64,000 nucleotides of DNA. Origin: Monocercomonoides exilis. Lineage: Eukaryota > Preaxostyla > Oxymonadida > Polymastigidae. The DNA lies in assembly GCA_001643675.2 (NCBI GenBank), contig LSRY02000063.1, positions 279,501 to 343,500 of the forward strand, in the 5' to 3' direction. Shown piece after piece: positions 33,801-43,700 of this stretch. Each line of letters begins with the position of its first letter. Positions within the stretch are counted from its first letter, which is position 1. Position numbers and translations under genes: made by a program. The notes beneath the pieces are model-generated. The model was not told the origin of the DNA and searched no databases. It saw only the letters and a program-made list of their open reading frames with translations.

Positions 33801-36153
33801 TGCTCTCTGCCTTGCATCCATCAATCACACTTGTTCCATTCACCACAACTTCCCCATCACTTGCTAAACAAACACAAATTCCACCTCCACATCCATCGCT
33901 TGTCAAACAGTCAGAAACACAACTGCCATTAATATCCAACCTATTATCTTGATCCAAATGTCCTTCAATAACACTTCCGTTTCCGATTTGTCTTGTTATT
34001 TGTGTGAATTCAACATTTTGGAAAGCAATTTGATAGGTTGAACCTCCAATAAGACTTATTACAGCACATGATTGTTGAGTTATTGATGTTATCAATACAG
34101 ATAAAAATGAAACCTTTCCCGTTCTAATCAGCATTATTGGACTTGAGAATGGAAACTCAACAATGTTATTAGATGAAGTTATTTTACAAGATTGCAATTG
34201 CAATATTCCATTTTCTTGACTTATTGAAAACAATTGCCCAGAATTTGAAGCATTTGCATTTCGTTTCCAACACATATCACTGAATGAACAATTTCCACTT
34301 GTTATGTCAATAAGACATAATGAATCCACTAAAAAGTCAATAATATTTGTTTCATTCATACCCTCTCCTTTCATTGATACATTCAAATTGTTGATTTGAA
34401 TAAATGTCTCTAAATATGTTCCTGACTTAATATCCACTTGAACTAATGCGAGTGATGAATCAGCCACTTTCGAAAAAAAACCAATTGTCTTACAGCTTCT
34501 TCCCAACTCTGACAAAGTATCTTTTGATCCACAGGCAAGATGATCAATGCCGTTATTTGAATCAATAATAATTGGACTAAAATAAATCTGTGGAATCCAG
34601 AGGTTGCAATCGGTCTTATCTTTCATCACCCTGTTTGGTCTTTGATCAGTTAAACTTCTACAAAGAATGAAGCTGCTTTTATTAACATTGTCCCATCCAC
34701 TGTGAATATAGACATCATGTCCACCTTGTGCAGCATAATTTTTTTCAAAGAAACAGAAAGATACTGTTGATGGATTCTGTCCGCTTTCGGAATCCCAAGA
34801 TATACCTCCTCCATAATTATCGCTTTGACCTCCACTTAATAGACAATCTTTAATAATGGCCGGAGAATTGTCTTGTATTCCAATTCCACAACCTCCAAAA
34901 TATTCGATCGTTTTTTTTGTATTATTTTGAAAGAAGCACGACTCAACAAATGGACTAATCACAAGCATTTGCAAAAAACATCCAGCTCCAATATGACCTG
35001 TAATGCATGAGGAAAAATTAGAATTTTTAATAAATCCATTTTTCATTTGATTAGCGTAAAACCCTCCTCCAGATGCTGAAGAATTGCATTCAATGAATGA
35101 ACACTCGTCAACAGTAACATCTGCATTGCTGTTTGTGATGGCTATTCCCCCGCCACAACTGCCTTTGCATTCAACAAACGAACATTGCCTTGTGACAAAA
35201 GAGCCACCTGATGAAAAATAAATAGCACCACCATAGTTGTTTTCTGATCCAAGTTTGAAGAATCCACAATCTTCAAAAGATGCATTTCCAGATGCAATCA
35301 GCTTCCTTTCCATGGTATCATTTCTGGAGATGTTTAAGTTTGATGCTCTGTGGCAAACCGAAAAAGTCGAGTTAGCGCTATAAAAATCATCACATTGATT
35401 CCTTAATCCTTCAACAATTCCTCCATTGAAAGGTGATTCGACTCTGTTGAAAGCGCAATTCAAAACTTCATCAAATCTTTTGAATAAATGACCATAATTA
35501 CCAAGCGAATCTCTGCGATATCTGGTCATGTTTGAAAAGAAAGTATTTTGAACTTCAACGTTGATAAAACGATTCGAAGATATGAATGGATCACAAGAGC
35601 CTAATGAAATAGAATTAAATCCACAATCTTTCACAGTCACAAGTCCAGAAGTCAAAGGTTCAATTTTTTCATCCGAAATAGAAACAATTGAATCAAGAGT
35701 TTGTTCCCAACGTTTAATAAGAACTGTCGAATTACAAAGATATATCCTTCCATTGTCTGCATAAAAAATGTTCCGTATTCTTTTGTTTTCTAAATAAAAA
35801 CAGCATTCAAACACTTCAAAGAAAGACTGTCTTTTAATGTGAGCAAAAACGGGAATATTCATTAATTCAACAAACAAATTTCTTGTTGAAACTGTTGAAT
35901 TTTGTAAAAGGCAGAATTCTTTCGATATTCTTAAAGTTGAAACATTTGATAACTTCATTTTTCGAAATTCGTTTTGATTGATATTTGCATCATCAGCAGT
36001 GGATTTGCTATTCGATTTTTTCAGAAAATATTCACTTTGATCTGTTACTTGGTGAAAAGAATCCACAATTTTCGAGTTAATTCCATATTTCTTTTCAGAT
36101 GGTACCAATATCAGCCAATTCATATGAATAAATAGAATTATTACCCAAGTCAT
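30835..36153 (-). CDS. Giant receptor B, 5' part: signal peptide and beta-helix ectodomain
   Basis: About 1772 codons from the ATG at 36153 to the TGA. I chose 36153 because MTWVIILFIHMNWLILV is a good signal peptide, as in A and C. The 60 codons upstream stay open but look random, and a splice-acceptor-like TTTCTTAG lies just before. The ectodomain has beta-helix rungs with GGGI/GGAIYFSSGG repeats and N-x-S/T sequons. It has four module markers: CGSKDTLSELGRSC near residue 550, CGFEGFGC near 900, CGYSEAPC near 1265 and CGAQENPC near 1670. Adding the 3' part gives about 2592 aa, close to the 2669 aa of receptor C, so the two segments are one gene interrupted by a nonsense or recoded codon. 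If TGA terminates translation, a secreted ectodomain without membrane anchor results. Confidence 0.8.
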   Translation of the reverse strand: MTWVIILFIHMNWLILVPSEKKYGINSKIVDSFHQVTDQSEYFLKKSNSKSTADDANINQNEFRKMKLSNVSTLRISKEFCLLQNSTVSTRNLFVELMNIPVFAHIKRQSFFEVFECCFYLENKRIRNIFYADNGRIYLCNSTVLIKRWEQTLDSIVSISDEKIEPLTSGLVTVKDCGFNSISLGSCDPFISSNRFINVEVQNTFFSNMTRYRRDSLGNYGHLFKRFDEVLNCAFNRVESPFNGGIVEGLRNQCDDFYSANSTFSVCHRASNLNISRNDTMERKLIASGNASFEDCGFFKLGSENNYGGAIYFSSGGSFVTRQCSFVECKGSCGGGIAITNSNADVTVDECSFIECNSSASGGGFYANQMKNGFIKNSNFSSCITGHIGAGCFLQMLVISPFVESCFFQNNTKKTIEYFGGCGIGIQDNSPAIIKDCLLSGGQSDNYGGGISWDSESGQNPSTVSFCFFEKNYAAQGGHDVYIHSGWDNVNKSSFILCRSLTDQRPNRVMKDKTDCNLWIPQIYFSPIIIDSNNGIDHLACGSKDTLSELGRSCKTIGFFSKVADSSLALVQVDIKSGTYLETFIQINNLNVSMKGEGMNETNIIDFLVDSLCLIDITSGNCSFSDMCWKRNANASNSGQLFSISQENGILQLQSCKITSSNNIVEFPFSSPIMLIRTGKVSFLSVLITSITQQSCAVISLIGGSTYQIAFQNVEFTQITRQIGNGSVIEGHLDQDNRLDINGSCVSDCLTSDGCGGGICVCLASDGEVVVNGTSVIDGCKAESNGGNGGRGGGIFVEMESEGCRLTIGQNVEFSKVNENIAEYGKDVFVHCGDGVLLESKINATSFAFFDTSEIPSDMFRLSGSENGNENGVIPLFVYFHSLVTKMFVDGSGGNGMDHNHCGFEGFGCLTVDYCANSRLSESSNEIEVVSSSSITKEITGPSFDVIISGRISSSDGERMRVNVSDEGSATQDWLVGCSSSLTISGLSFVVKGQLDSRRKAFIHSTSTLSVTNCSISFESGALTDGKIGYNVINIEGGELIMNGFMMKGSVTKNGKSPISMTNGVKLEILNSRVSGVEVTGGNGGGCLNVGMNEEGGSVNIEESNISSTCSGGSGMKGGGIMISVGKGGSLEMNKVNLSGCEVPSEDAEDGGRGMGGGMFVELPNQMGTFVLEGMTFEGCNAWKGKNVFVSGWDLSEVVNEEHLKWEIKEEELGSLDELCGRERKMTGDEGYVIPLVVYLWDNWSGDGFVSREKGGDFSGCGYSEAPCSSIDHLISLRYEPLGEGESHINIVGTGALNKGISFLSPPSLTETPIVTIEGEKKGTVMKVREMDGDGGGESIVVSNVHLSFKNISFTMPNELGRHSSFVQSSSSSAMLSVVSCSIDCSEERREMKYCVVRVDGGSVAIEDLTLSEWSVAKGFVEFGAEVEVISVVNVSILNTAISGGSLISLTEGLHNFQFAKREERNTNTVVRVNESTFTNISCGENGACVMSVDSFGVGVECVMEGCVLTKCASERSKEGGGVKVCLKSGESELKVRGCSLVMCMCSTVNGRGGGLMIDAADPKAELVEKEMPALWVRLENIRFVMNEAFVGKDVFIKCYSIAGQVNETLFVLDFSQDALKSNNSICGRDDVGKVDVDLIPLITFYHSPQVFVGVNGNDSRQCGAQENPCQSICCGVRHIERSVANMILIDGECLIGGVCEIGDLNVKSLKRAQATIHLNTMIEEDEMNGGSVIVFVDECVVERCGFVFGEMFGWGGESIVKEKDGRLEVSE

Positions 36154-37289
36154 TGACTTTCTAAGAAAAAAACAAATATTAGTAAAGGAAACGGAAAAGT
36201 CAAAATACAAATAATGCAACATTCTTGATCTTTGTGATCGGAAAAGTTTATATGAGTCTCGCATTAAAAAACTCGAACTAAACATATTTTTAACAAACAT
36301 AATAAACGAGTTCATATTCCTTCGCTTTTCCATCGTGTTTCATCTTCATTCAAATGAATATGTTTTTAAAAGAGATTGAAACAACGGAACATTTATTAAA
36401 GACCAGAAGTTAATCATCAATATTGATTGCAAACATGATCATTGCTGGAAAACGAGTTTTCTTTAGATAAAAAATCTTTTTTGATTTATTTTCTTTTTTC
36501 AATCATGTTTTCCGAAAGCAATGAATACATCTCCACATTCTTTCATCAATAAAATACACTGTCTTCTGATGAGCGCTGCAAATAGCGAGCATAAATCTAC
36601 ATGAATAAGAAGATATATGAATTTATTGAACAATTAATAACGATTAAAAAATAAAATATTATTTCAAAATTCAAAAAAAGAAAACAATATCCATATAATT
36701 TAGTTTTAAAATTCCAGCGAAGCTTGCAAATTTTATCATTTTAAGAACGATTTATCTTTCAAAATGGGATGAAATTTTTTGTCATTATGAATTTTGTTCC
36801 ACATAGCACTTTCAAAAATTTTTTTCGATTTTTAATATTTGAATATATTATTTTGAATGAAAATGTCAGAATTATAATAATACTGTAGCAGAAAAAGTTC
36901 GAAACAAATCATTGATTTTTTCATAATTGCAAGAATTCTGTACCAAATAGTTGTTCATCCACATTTTTGTATTAAATCTTATATTTAAATCTTTACTATT
37001 TTTTAATATCTAAATAAAGTTAAAACCTTTTGAAATTACTATTTTTTGCAAACGTTTGTATTTCTTTAAAGAAACATTTTTTAAAATCAACAATAATTAA
37101 TTTATATAAAAATCAAAGAACATAAAAAATGAATATATTTCTCAATGTCAACACGGATTATCCTCAATGTTTAACTTTCCATGCGTTTTGAATCAAGAAA
37201 GGCAATATTCCCAATATCCACTGTAGAAAAATGACTTTGGTTCAATTGTATCAAAGAATAATTAAAGATGAATAAATATTATCAATCAA
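36154..37289. other. AT-rich intergenic region
   Basis: Lies between the 5' end of receptor B and the 3' end of the SREK1IP1-like gene. Beyond the open but random-looking upstream frame of receptor B (to 36333), I see no gene or repeat. Confidence 0.6.
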
Positions 37290-38463
37290 TCATTTATGAG
37301 GAGAGCGAGAGTGAGAGCGAGAAGAAGACGACGAAGATGAAGGTGAACGAGAAGAATACGAAGATGTTGATACAGAAGAGTCAGCTGCTGAGCGGCGGGA
37401 GCGGGAGCGGGAGTGGGAGTGGGAGCGGGAGCGTGAACGAGAATGAGAGTGAGAAGAACGTCCTTTTCGAGAAATGTGACTGGCGTGTTTTCGGTGTGTG
37501 CTGTCATCTTCTCGTATTTCTCCTTCTTCTGACTCTGACTCATTTCTGCTTGCTCGTCGCTCAATTTCTGCTTTTTTCGCTTTTTCCTTTCGAAGCTCGT
37601 TGTGTTTCATTCGCCTTTCTGGTGATGTAGAAGATGGTGAAGGAGACGATGAAGCAGAAGAAGAACGCGAATGAGAATTTCGTTCAGATTTTTCGTCTGC
37701 TTTGGAGTGGTGATGAGTCTTGCGGTGATGGTGTCCATGGTTACTTCTCTTTGAGTGCTTGTCTCCTTGATGATGCGAATGATGATGATGTTTCTTTTGT
37801 CCCTTCTTCTTTTTCTCTGATTTCTTCTTCTTCTTCTTCTTTTCTTCGTCACTTTCATCTGAGCTGCTTTCTGATGAAGAATCTTCAATCGGATTAAAAA
37901 GCGAAATTATTTGTTTTTCTGATAAATAATTAATTCAAAATGGCATGAAAGCTTGCTAAAAAAAAATAAGACATACGAATGGGCTTATCATTCATGCATT
38001 GGAAAGCAAAGTGGCCAGCTATATATGTATAAAACAAAAATGAAAAAAATATTTATCAATCATGAAAATCAAACATCCTCCACATTTTTTGCATGAAGCT
38101 CTTGCCATTCTGTCATGCCCGCTTCCACTTGCTTTTGCCATTGCATATAATCCATCAAGATGATCTCTAGCTGCTTCCTTTTTTTCTTCTTTAGATTCTC
38201 CAGCATCCTTTGGAGCATATGGATCAAATTTGATAACATCTTGCTGCAAGCAAACAAAAAATTATAATATAATAAACACTAATATATCACATAAATCGTA
38301 CCCAAATTTCTGTCATTTGCAAAGCCGCTCCTGCCTGAATTCTTTGATTAAAAGCATTTTTTATTAAATTCATCATTCGAAATAACAGTGTTTTATAAAT
38401 TTATAAACAATTTGAGAAATTTAATAAAAACCTGTTGTCTTTCGGTAATCTTGTTCGAGGCAT
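37290..38463 (-). CDS. CCHC zinc-knuckle, RS-rich protein (SREK1IP1/p18SRP-like)
   Basis: Five exons: 38432-38463, 38302-38341, 38075-38243, 37977-38018 and 37290-37918. All phases agree, giving about 303 aa. Splicing of exons 3 and 4 recreates a knuckle CKKCGGSGHFAFQC, a clean Cx2Cx4Hx4C. It is followed by an acidic Ser block (IEDSSSESSSDESDEE), a Lys run, a His-rich stretch and a long Arg-Ser region with (RS/HS)n repeats. This order (knuckle, acidic Ser, Lys-rich) matches human SREK1IP1, a nuclear protein that binds the splicing regulator SREK1. The extra N-terminal ~78 residues and the RS tail are not in the human protein. A splicing role is inferred, and fits an intron-rich genome. It is head-to-head with eL14. 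Confidence 0.8.
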
Positions 38464-38591
38464 TTTGATATCTGTTACAAAGGCTTTAAATAAATATTTT
38501 TTAAAAAAATATATTGATCATTCCCTATCTGAAATCCTTTGAAGTTTTATTGATCCAAAATATCCAAGATCCATATTGATTGATCAAGAAA
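38464..38591. promoter_or_regulatory. Shared divergent promoter region, SREK1IP1-like / eL14
   Basis: 128 bp of AT-rich DNA lie between the two start codons. Both genes serve RNA or protein synthesis, so a bidirectional promoter is plausible. I identified no specific element. Confidence 0.5.
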
Positions 38592-39303
38592 ATGGTATTT
38601 TTCTTCTTTTTTCATGAATATTGAGTAATTGTCAATAAACTAATAATATGTGATTATTAATGTTTATGTGCTTATTTATTTGCAATAAAAATGATCATAA
38701 TTAGCGTGATCGCTTTGTTCAAGTTGGAAGAGTTTGTATCCTTAACTATGGCAGAAGGCAGCGCTTGTGCACAATTGTCGATATCATTGATCAAAATAAA
38801 GTTTTGCAAAATTTTTGATGCGATATATTTAATTTTTTTCTATTTGATATGAATGTTGTTTTCACGAATCATTTTTTAATTATTTTGAAAAAATATATTA
38901 GGTTTTGATTGATGGTCCAAAAGCAATGACAGGAATCAGCCGTCAGGTTTGCAGTCTGAAGCGCCTTGCACTTACACCATACACAGTCAAGATTCCTCAT
39001 GGAATTCATCATAAATATTTGGTTAAAAAATTCAAGAAAGCACGCATTCTTCGTCGTTTCGCAAGAACTGCATGGGCTAAAAAGATCAACAAACGTCAAC
39101 ACAAGCTTCATGAATCTGACTTTGACAGATACAAAGCAATGAAAATTCATCGTGCTTCATTCTTTGGTCCTCATGTACCAACAATTCCAGGAAAAGAGAA
39201 GCCAGAAAATAAGGACAAGCCTGAAAAGAAAGTCAAACGCGTTAAGAAAGTCAAGAAAGTGATCAAAGCGAAAAAGGCTGAGGGAGCAAAACCAAAAGCC
39301 TAA
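38592..39303 (+). CDS. RPL14: Large-subunit ribosomal protein eL14
   Basis: Three exons: 38592-38594 (the ATG alone), 38705-38800 and 38902-39303, all phase 0 (donors GTATTT and GTTTTG, acceptors ATTAG), giving 166 aa. The exon 2-3 join reads RFVQVGRVCILNY...VDIIDQNKVLIDGP, the conserved KOW-type N-terminal half of eL14. Exon 3 holds PHGIHHKYLVKKF and ARTAWAKKINKRQ...SDFDRYKAMK, then a Lys-rich eukaryotic C-terminal tail. It binds 28S rRNA in the cytosolic 60S subunit. The one-codon first exon is inferred from frame and from family length, because the protein must begin just before RDRFVQ and no ATG lies in exon 2's frame. Confidence 0.92.
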
Positions 39304-40738
39304 GTTATTTCATCTCAGCTTAACCACATCAGAACTTCTTTCTTTTCCTTCTTGTCTGAACGAATGATTTGCTTCGAATTACTTTTGAAACAGTTGCATT
39401 TACGTCTGCACGCATTTTTCTGTCGTCAATACACTCACCTCAAAAGTGTTTAATACTTAATACTGTTTTATCTTGAACCTTACAAATAAAAAGAGAGAAG
39501 TTTCGCTTTCAAAGAAATATTGACAATTGTAAAAGAAATGCATAATTCAGTTTGACTGGATGTTGATGGCAACAACAGAGGATAAAAAATAAAGTAAACA
39601 GAGCATCATTTAAACGAAAAAGGATATTTTCTGCTTAAAGAAAGAAAAGTACATAAAAAACAGGTTGGATAATGAATTTGCGTAACTTTGAAAATTATTA
39701 AAATATTGCAAAGTGATTCAAAATACATGATACATGCTCGTAAGGCAAACCACAATGCCTGTCAATTAAAATAAACTAAGAAGAAAGAAAAAATCAAAAA
39801 GATGCAAACATACAGAAATGTTCCATCAAGCACAATACATAAGTTTTGTTTGTAAAGTTACTTCAGAGTACAAATTAGAAGAAATAAACTGGAGAATATA
39901 AATACTCTGTAAAACATGCAGAATGCAAGAGAACGAAATACTTGCAGTTCTTAATAGAGACAAGTAAATTTGAGAGAGAGAAAGAAAGAAAGGGTAAGAG
40001 CAATTACTTCGAGAATTAGAAAAAAAACATAAATATGCAATATGTTTAAAATGAAAGTTAGCAGAAGAACGTAAATGGAAGAAAAAAACAAATAAATAAA
40101 TAATAGAAAATAAACATAAATATAAAACGAACAGAAAGCAACGTAACTAAAAACGTGTAAAATGCAACCTTCCAGTGATTGAACAAGAACAAAAAATAAG
40201 AAAGAGAGAAAGAGAGAAAGAGAGAAAGAGAGAAAGAGAGAAAGAGAGAAAGAGAGAAAGAGAGAAAGAGAGAAAGAGAGAAAGAGAGAAAGAGAGAAGG
40301 TTTAATAATAATTGGACACATTATCTTCCTTCAGGTTTCTGAAGAATTGCGAGGAAATTTGAAGAGAAGAGATAACATTAACAAAAACTTTGAGTAAACA
40401 GTTAAAAAACCAACAAAAAAGAAAAGAAAGAAGAAAATAAATCAACTTTCTTGATGAAGTGAAGGTGATGATTAATCATGGCTAACTGTCAAAATAAAAG
40501 TTATTAACAAATTTGATAAGCACAAAAAATAAAGAATAAATAAGCACATAAAATAAGAGAGAAGAATAAATTGTGCATAAATCGAACATACAAAGAAATA
40601 GACACAAGCAAACAATTGACATAAAATGAATTCGAATGAAATGTTGGTTGTTATTAAAAGAGAAAAGAATAAGAAAAAGTATGCTTTGTGTTTTATTAAA
40701 AAACAGCCCATTTAGCAAATCCCATTTGTTTATGATAG
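39304..40738. other. Convergent intergenic region, eL14 / TmcB-like gene
   Basis: A/T-rich DNA between two 3' ends, with the GAGAGAAA array at 40202-40297 as the only structured element. Frames crossing it are translated repeat. Confidence 0.65.
40202..40297. repeat. GAGAGAAA microsatellite
   Basis: About twelve near-perfect copies of an eight-base unit, the longest array of this unit in the window. The same unit occurs in introns near 671 (complement) and 24791. Confidence 0.9.
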
Positions 40739-43700
40739 CTACTGATAATTCTGCTGATACACCACATTGTCTGCCATTGCGCTTCGTGTGCCGAGCACCT
40801 CCGCCGAGTTCATGTTCACATCTGCTGTCGCAATGCTTCCTTCGTCTCCTCTCCTCAGCTGCGCCACAAGCATCCCCAACTCCATGTCCTCCCCCAGAAA
40901 GTGCTTCGTCGTACACGCAATAATCTCCCTCTTCGCAATGAAATGCGCCGAGTCGTCGCGGTTCGCCAGCAGCTGCCCAATCATCGCCAAACGCTGCCTG
41001 ATCAGCACATGCTGCAGAATGTGCCAGTTCTTCCTTCTCTCTCCCTTTGCTGTATTTGATATGCTTCCTGCATTTGACATGGCTCCCATCTCAGCACTCC
41101 CCCCAAACATCATCGCCTCTCCTTCCTTCTCAAACGCATCGTCTTCCAACCCGCCACCGCCGTCTGCGCTGCTCCTCGCCAGCACCGACCAGTCCATCGC
41201 GCTCATCCTCCTCTCTTCTTCCTCAAACACCTTCTTGAATGTCACACACAGCACATCAAACAGAATCAGCTGGTACTTCTGCGACACTCTTTCGTTGATC
41301 CCCGCAATCAGGTCGCTCGCGCAGCTCACAATTCGCATGCGCCCTTCGTCCAGCCACGCCACGTCTGCCTTCATCTCCTCGGTGAACTCCAAGTCCATCT
41401 CCTCCTCAGATACCGGCAGCAGATCCAGCAGCCGCATCGTCTGACTCGCATCACGCAGCATCGAGTTGCGCAGAGGGACTACAAACACAAGCAGACTCAG
41501 CAGCATCAGAAAGAGTGTCACAAACATCATCGCCAGCGACAAGTCAGTTGCACTGTTGATCACTTTCTCTATCAGTTCCATGATCGACGTGTCTAACCCG
41601 CCCAGCCCTTGCATCATGTCGTACCTGCACCCTGTCTGCAGGAAGCGGAAAGCAGTCGACGTTGGCGTGAGCAGCGAGGGCCCTTTGATCTCCAGCAGAT
41701 CCATCACCACCTGCATCCGCTGGAACAGCGTCTCAATCCCATACACAGGAAACGTCACACCCACAATGCGCTTCTTCGCCTTGTCGGAGGTGCAGTCCTG
41801 TCCTTCGTTGAGGAAGCACTCCGACTTTCTCAAAAGCAGATCTGCATTCATCTCGGCGTCTATGCGCTGCACTTTCATCCGGTCGAACAAGGAGTCTTTT
41901 GTGGAGGTGTAAGGCGACTCTCCAAAGTGTGTGCTCAGATGCATCGCGCGGAAGTAGTCGCTCAGCCCCAAAAGAAGCTTCATCAGCACCGCCGTGTCGT
42001 TCGACATGTGCTCCGACCCTTTCCACACCGGATTCGTCGTACGCACGAAGTTCTCTGGATATGGAGTGAAACCTGAGTCCGGAAACGCCATCCGCACCGC
42101 CACTGTCTGTATCATAATGAGGATAGGGGTGCGCATTCCAGAGAAGAGCAGGTTGTCTGCCTGTGTTCCCGCCGAGCTCATTGCCGAGACGACGCTGAAG
42201 ACTGTGGCAAAGATGCAGATGCAGATCATTGACACGCAGCCAATCATGCGGAGGATGGTGCTGCGTGTGGCGATGATCGGAAATGACTTGATTGTCTGCG
42301 ACAGGTTCTGAGTGTTCTTCAGCACCAGCTCTTCCCACTCGTCGTCCTCAATCACATTGTGCAGAATCCCCTTCTGCACTTCTTCGTCGTCATAGTCCTC
42401 CTGCTGCTCCCTTTGCTTCCTCAGATACACTTTCAGCTGGCTCAGCAGCTTGTTCTCTTGTTCTCTCTTCAGCCGCTTCTTCTCCAGCACTTTCTCATTC
42501 AGCTTCTTCGCATGCTTCTTCACAGGCACTCCCAACACTGACGCCGATACTGCTGCTGATGCCTCCTCTGATATTTGCTCCATCTTTTCTGTCTGCTCAT
42601 TCATCTGCATGTTCATCTGTGGTGCCCCCACTATTTCTGTCTCTGTGCATATCATTTCCGTCTCTGACACTTCAAACGGTGTTGTTGTGTCGCCAATCTC
42701 CTTCACCCCTTCCCCTTCCCCGTCGCCTTCCTCGTTCGAGTCACTCGCAAACAGACGCCGTATTTCCTGTTGGATGCGGAAATGTGGCGTCTCCAGCAGA
42801 GACATGTATGCCATCCTCCTCTCTGCTGATATCACTTTTGCTGCAACTGTGAAGAGCAGGATGTCAAACACCACACTCGCTGCACCCACAATGGAGATGA
42901 TGAGGTCGTATTCTTTGATGGCCTGCGTGTTCACCTCGTGCGTCTCCACATACAGCGACAGGAGTGCCCTCTTGCAGGACTCCACAAACGGCTGCGGGGC
43001 GTTGTACATGAGATACATCAGATCATCATAATAAGTCGGCATCGGCGGAGGAAACACCGCCGTCGTGTTGACAACAGAGCCGATGTAGAATGATAGACGC
43101 TGCAGTTTGTTGGCTGCTGTTGTGAGGGCGTTGAGGAGCCCCTGTTTGTAGTCCCTCTGCACCAACACGTCGTGGTGGCCAGCAGTCGCATTGATGGAAA
43201 AGATCGAGCAGCGTGCGTCTTCCTCCTCCCACTCAGAGTATGTCTTCGTGAGTGAATACACCGACGACAGTGTTGTCAGCAACGAGTCTGCCAGCCTGCC
43301 CATCTGAAAGCCGATCTGCCAGACAGGAGGGATGTACAAGTTCGCGTCGTCGTACCTCGCCCAGTTCCAGTACTCGTGCAGAATCAGCCCGTGCGCTGAG
43401 TTTGCAGCTACCATAATGCTCGACGACAGCTGCGTCAGCTTTTTCGAGCTTTGGATGCCCGAAAAGTAGCTTCTTGCGCGCAGCCCAAACACAAACATCG
43501 CTGAAAGAACAGCAAAAAAGAACACGAAGTGCGACAGCGTGATCAGCGAAGCCACCAAATTCGGGAAGAATTTCTCCGATGTTCTGTTGTCCCCCGACAC
43601 CTCCTTCACAACTTGGTCAAGTTCATTTCCTTCGCCCGTCTTCTTCTTCTTTCTTCTCCTTCTCCCTTTCATGTGCTTCGTCGTGTGGTGCGTATGTGAC

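Noticed and set aside
36154-36333. 60-codon N-terminal extension of receptor B
   Set aside because: Random composition, a splice-acceptor-like TTTCTTAG before the signal-peptide ATG, and no counterpart in A or C.
41733-42338. Minus-strand 201-codon frame and matching plus-strand frames
   Set aside because: Alternative frames of the GC-rich TmcB-like exon, with no family resemblance.
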